From assembly GCA_003645115.1 (NCBI GenBank), contig QNEG01000080.1:1-6811 (forward strand): a stretch of 6,811 bases of DNA, given 5' to 3'. The position numbers and the translations under genes are program-made. The stretch's first letter is position 1, and each line of letters starts with the position of its first letter. The notes under the pieces are model-generated. The model saw only the letters and a list, made by a program, of their open reading frames with translations, was not told the origin of the DNA and ran no database searches. This document shows positions 6,301 through 6,811 of the stretch, one piece after another. The stretch comes from a bacterium. Its GTDB lineage: Bacteria; UBP14; UBA6098; B30-G16.

Positions 6301-6811
6301 GTTCTGCTGGTGATGTCTTAACCGCCGATGGCACAGGACATTTCCACTGGGCTACTCCCACAGGCGGCGGTGGTTTCCAACAACTTCGCGCAGATGGCAG
6401 TGCATGGTTGACCGATAGCGTTACACTCGTTTCAGGAACGAATATTACATTGACACAAACTGGCGACTCGATTACAATCGATGCTACTGGTGGAGCAGCA
6501 GACAACGACTGGGCACGTGCTGGTAATCTATTGACAACATACAATATTACCGATTCTGTTGGTATTGGTGTCGCTGCACCACAGTATAAACTTCATGTCG
6601 AAGGCGAAACTGACGATTATGAAGCAGTGGGTTACTTCAAAAACACTTCTTCGCCTGGTGATTATATCGACGGCTACGGTGTATATGGCGAATGTGCCAA
6701 CGATGACTATTACGGCTATGGAGTGTATGGTGTCGGCGGATATGTCGGTGTCGAAGGTGATGTTTATCCCACTGGAAGCGACTATTATTATGGAGTCTAT
6801 GGTTATGTAGA
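3315..6811 (+). CDS. Giant modular surface fibre/adhesin, 3' end outside window
   Basis: The frame is open from ATG 3315 to the window edge: 1165 complete codons and no stop. A signal peptide is evident (MMKR, hydrophobic to about residue 18, likely cleavage near 19). Residues 20-118 repeat the N-terminal domain of the first gene, with YQGKL (24-28) and PRQLIT (107-112). Then come a fibre motif DNTVSGLTSTDVQGAIDEL (143-161), a LQDAYDNG module (169-278), a jelly-roll of MAM/choice-of-anchor-J type (344-496), a second DNSTSGL motif (543-561), a second jelly-roll (631-782) and a second copy of the module (861-975). A GSAGDVLTADGTGHFHWA motif (996-1013), a DNDW...VGIG...YKLHVEG segment (1063-1097) and YGVYG repeats (from 1121) follow. 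The YKLHVEG type of segment often precedes a C-terminal chaperone or trimerising domain, which would lie beyond the window. An adhesive or structural fibre is inferred; the ligand is unknown. Confidence 0.9.
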   Translation, partial: MMKRILLCVFALTFTTMFALPVNYQGKLTTTGGVGINDTFHIAMSIWDAPSAGTMVDTDTLNDVIVYHGLFAEIFDITIPPAYISGPLYIQISIDTTRAGDWATVTPRQLITTEFRAMWTDNSVNAIYADTAYFVLAESVYYDNTVSGLTSTDVQGAIDELAASVDVSLQDAYDNGETIYTTANTPVVINDTISTDNENTLEIRGNDDQPSLYVYNAGSGPAIYSSGSLRMSGAAGVRIFSTGDLNFQLDEGGGPGTTNSFAIRDDADAIFFEVNENGEMTTNAIIAIDSIQLGGVWRSTWPTGGGADSNYIQNQDTIAQPAKFWAELEGNFGTYMTATENNIWTDDFEDADISDWDTTDYLSGGAVWTITNPGALPEYGGCTGTFLSVDDDNMGSGVTTEASAISPIVDLSPYSGNPIYLEFNHFFNNISSDVGSLFVYDGASWVLIAEFNADDSGLVSYDISTYANANFQIKYKYNDDGSWAWYWMVDNIRIYYVTYSTPAPTIVANGPTGNLELRTSSGDVIFDGTGLKTSGGAGIVGYDNSTSGLVATDVQTAIDEIVGIAAGGKDTLWTVSENPADTMVVMAQTKINGELIADSIQAVSDTVYFDDNISVKCAKFGGGAAPSTIIWNEDFESGIAAWTITNTSSGGSGVPDWTDTNPGGRTASGGCTGTFLIADSDNYGFGIMNTRAESPVFDCSGYLSVTLTFDGYFNGYSSSDDAGSLFVFDGTTWQLLDAWEDNDYYGPFSYDITAYANANCQIAVQYYGDYAMYWMVDNFEVSALTGAAPPAVEICAGNINADGNLDIGGNTTIGDTLKVAHYRDSAGDNLLRSSDGSVSITEDADGSWNLTTLAGGGCVTLDGAYDCGGSGIGYQIFADAGPVEIDAIGSTNGALNVLASDPAVSALYINHIGGGNGIWNDANYFAPTGNIALGTGIYTSNQNFVVRIDADNDADNAFIVENSAGAPQLVVDEYGNSIVSNNLSVLGGIDDGVSTGSAGDVLTADGTGHFHWATPTGGGGFQQLRADGSAWLTDSVTLVSGTNITLTQTGDSITIDATGGAADNDWARAGNLLTTYNITDSVGIGVAAPQYKLHVEGETDDYEAVGYFKNTSSPGDYIDGYGVYGECANDDYYGYGVYGVGGYVGVEGDVYPTGSDYYYGVYGYV
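3741..3797 (+). repeat. First DNT-SGL-DVQ-AIDEL fibre motif
   Basis: Residues 143-161 of the large protein carry D-N-T-x-S-G-L-x-x-T-D-V-Q-x-A-I-D-E-L, a short motif widespread in phage tail fibres and fibre-like bacterial surface proteins. It is repeated 400 residues later at 543-561. It lies between the N-terminal domain and the LQDAYDNG module, so it probably acts as a linker or trimerising turn, which is an inference. Confidence 0.7.
3819..4148 (+). repeat. First LQDAYDNG-type fibre module
   Basis: Residues 169-278 open with LQDAYDNG, continue with PVVIND, NTLEI, SLYVYN and GSGPAIY, and end with FAIRDDADAIFFEVNENG. The same order of elements occurs at 861-975 with similar length (110 and 115 residues). 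Modules of this sort are familiar from tail-fibre-like proteins. The closing acidic DDADA-F-V segment also resembles residues 301-313 of the first gene's product. Confidence 0.6.
4344..4802 (+). repeat. First jelly-roll (MAM/choice-of-anchor-J-like) module
   Basis: Residues 344-496 begin W-T-D-D-F-E, contain VWTITNPG, GGCTGTFL (Cys 382), GSLFVYDG (435-442), YDISTYANANFQI and close with YWMVDNIRIY (486-495). The opening DFE and closing W-x-V-DN are hallmarks of the MAM and choice-of-anchor-J type of beta sandwich, commonly found in adhesins and secreted hydrolases. A second copy is at 5205-5660. A sugar- or protein-binding role is inferred. Confidence 0.65.
4941..4997 (+). repeat. Second DNS-SGL-DVQ-AIDE fibre motif
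   Basis: Residues 543-561 (D-N-S-T-S-G-L-V-A-T-D-V-Q-T-A-I-D-E-I) match the motif at 143-161 at 13 of 19 positions by hand alignment. It sits between the two jelly-roll modules, preceded by a Gly-rich turn (SGGAGIVGY). Confidence 0.7.
5205..5660 (+). repeat. Second jelly-roll module
   Basis: Residues 631-782 repeat the first module: W-N-E-D-F-E, DWTDTNPGG, GGCTGTFL (Cys 671), GSLFVFDG (723-730), YDITAYANANCQI and YWMVDNFEVS (773-782). It has two further Cys residues, in FDCSGYL and ANCQI, that the first copy lacks. At DNA level the GGCTGTFL patch (5319-5341) matches the first copy (4452-4474) at nearly every base, while the rest is well diverged. Confidence 0.65.
5895..6242 (+). repeat. Second LQDAYDNG-type fibre module
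   Basis: Residues 861-976 open with LDGAYDCGGSG, continue with ADAGPVEID, GALNV, SALYIN and GGNGIW, and end in VVRIDADNDADNAFIVENSAG with LVVDEYGN. The order mirrors residues 169-278. Here the module is directly followed by NNLSVLGG, the GDVLTADGTGHFHWA motif and the YKLHVEG segment, an arrangement typical of the distal part of fibre-like proteins. Confidence 0.6.
6675..6803 (+). repeat. Start of a YGVYG repeat array
   Basis: Three copies of YGVYG are encoded at 6675-6689, 6717-6731 and 6789-6803 (residues 1121, 1135 and 1159 onwards), separated by Gly/Tyr/Asp-rich spacers. A shorter, related VGVEG lies between the second and third. The array begins right after the YKLHVEG segment and runs off the window, so its full length is unknown. 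Codons differ between copies, so the repeat is kept at protein level. Confidence 0.7.

Noticed and set aside
6559..6810. Plus-strand open frame in another phase, 83 codons
   Set aside because: It overlaps the fibre gene in a different frame, where the sense frame gives the VGIG, YKLHVEG and YGVYG motifs. Its product is low-complexity Met/Thr/Val and has no ribosome binding site.
156..6811. Phage tail-fibre locus or prophage
   Set aside because: Several motifs are shared with tail fibres, but all three proteins start with export signal peptides and no phage structural, lysis or integration gene is present. A cellular surface locus fits better.

Overview
The window carries three plus-strand genes, all predicted to encode secreted, beta-rich, acidic surface proteins. 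No enzyme, RNA gene, mobile element or CRISPR array is recognisable. The style (YQGKL-type N-terminal domain, Ig-like repeats ending in CW-F-VD, jelly-roll modules, tail-fibre-like modules, A-tract plus TTG promoters, very AT-rich gaps beside richer coding DNA) suggests an uncultivated Gram-negative-type bacterium of the FCB supergroup or a neighbouring candidate phylum such as Cloacimonadota or WOR-3. That placement is an inference and cannot be fixed from this sequence alone.

Layout: 1-155 is an AT-rich leader with a putative promoter. 156-1511 encodes a 451-residue fibre-like protein with signal peptide, N-terminal domain, a degenerate YADSA-type repeat stalk, a short coiled-coil-like helix and a beta-rich C-terminal cap. 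After 35 nt, 1547-3211 encodes a 554-residue secreted protein in which a glutamine-amidotransferase-like (DUF4350-like) domain appears to be inserted inside the first of three Ig-like domains. The 103-nt AT-rich gap that follows holds a second copy of the A-tract/TTGC promoter-like element, a small dyad and a strong ribosome binding site. From 3315 a very long reading frame stays open to the window edge (1165 codons, no stop). It encodes a modular fibre or adhesin with the same N-terminal domain as the first gene, two jelly-roll modules, two copies of a tail-fibre-like module and the start of a YGVYG repeat array.

Reading: genes 1 and 3 share an N-terminal domain, probably for export, assembly or anchoring, and a similar upstream element. 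Gene 2 lacks that N-terminal domain and is probably co-transcribed with gene 1. Together they look like a small cell-surface locus, perhaps for adhesion or an outer coat. The substrate and exact role cannot be read from the sequence.
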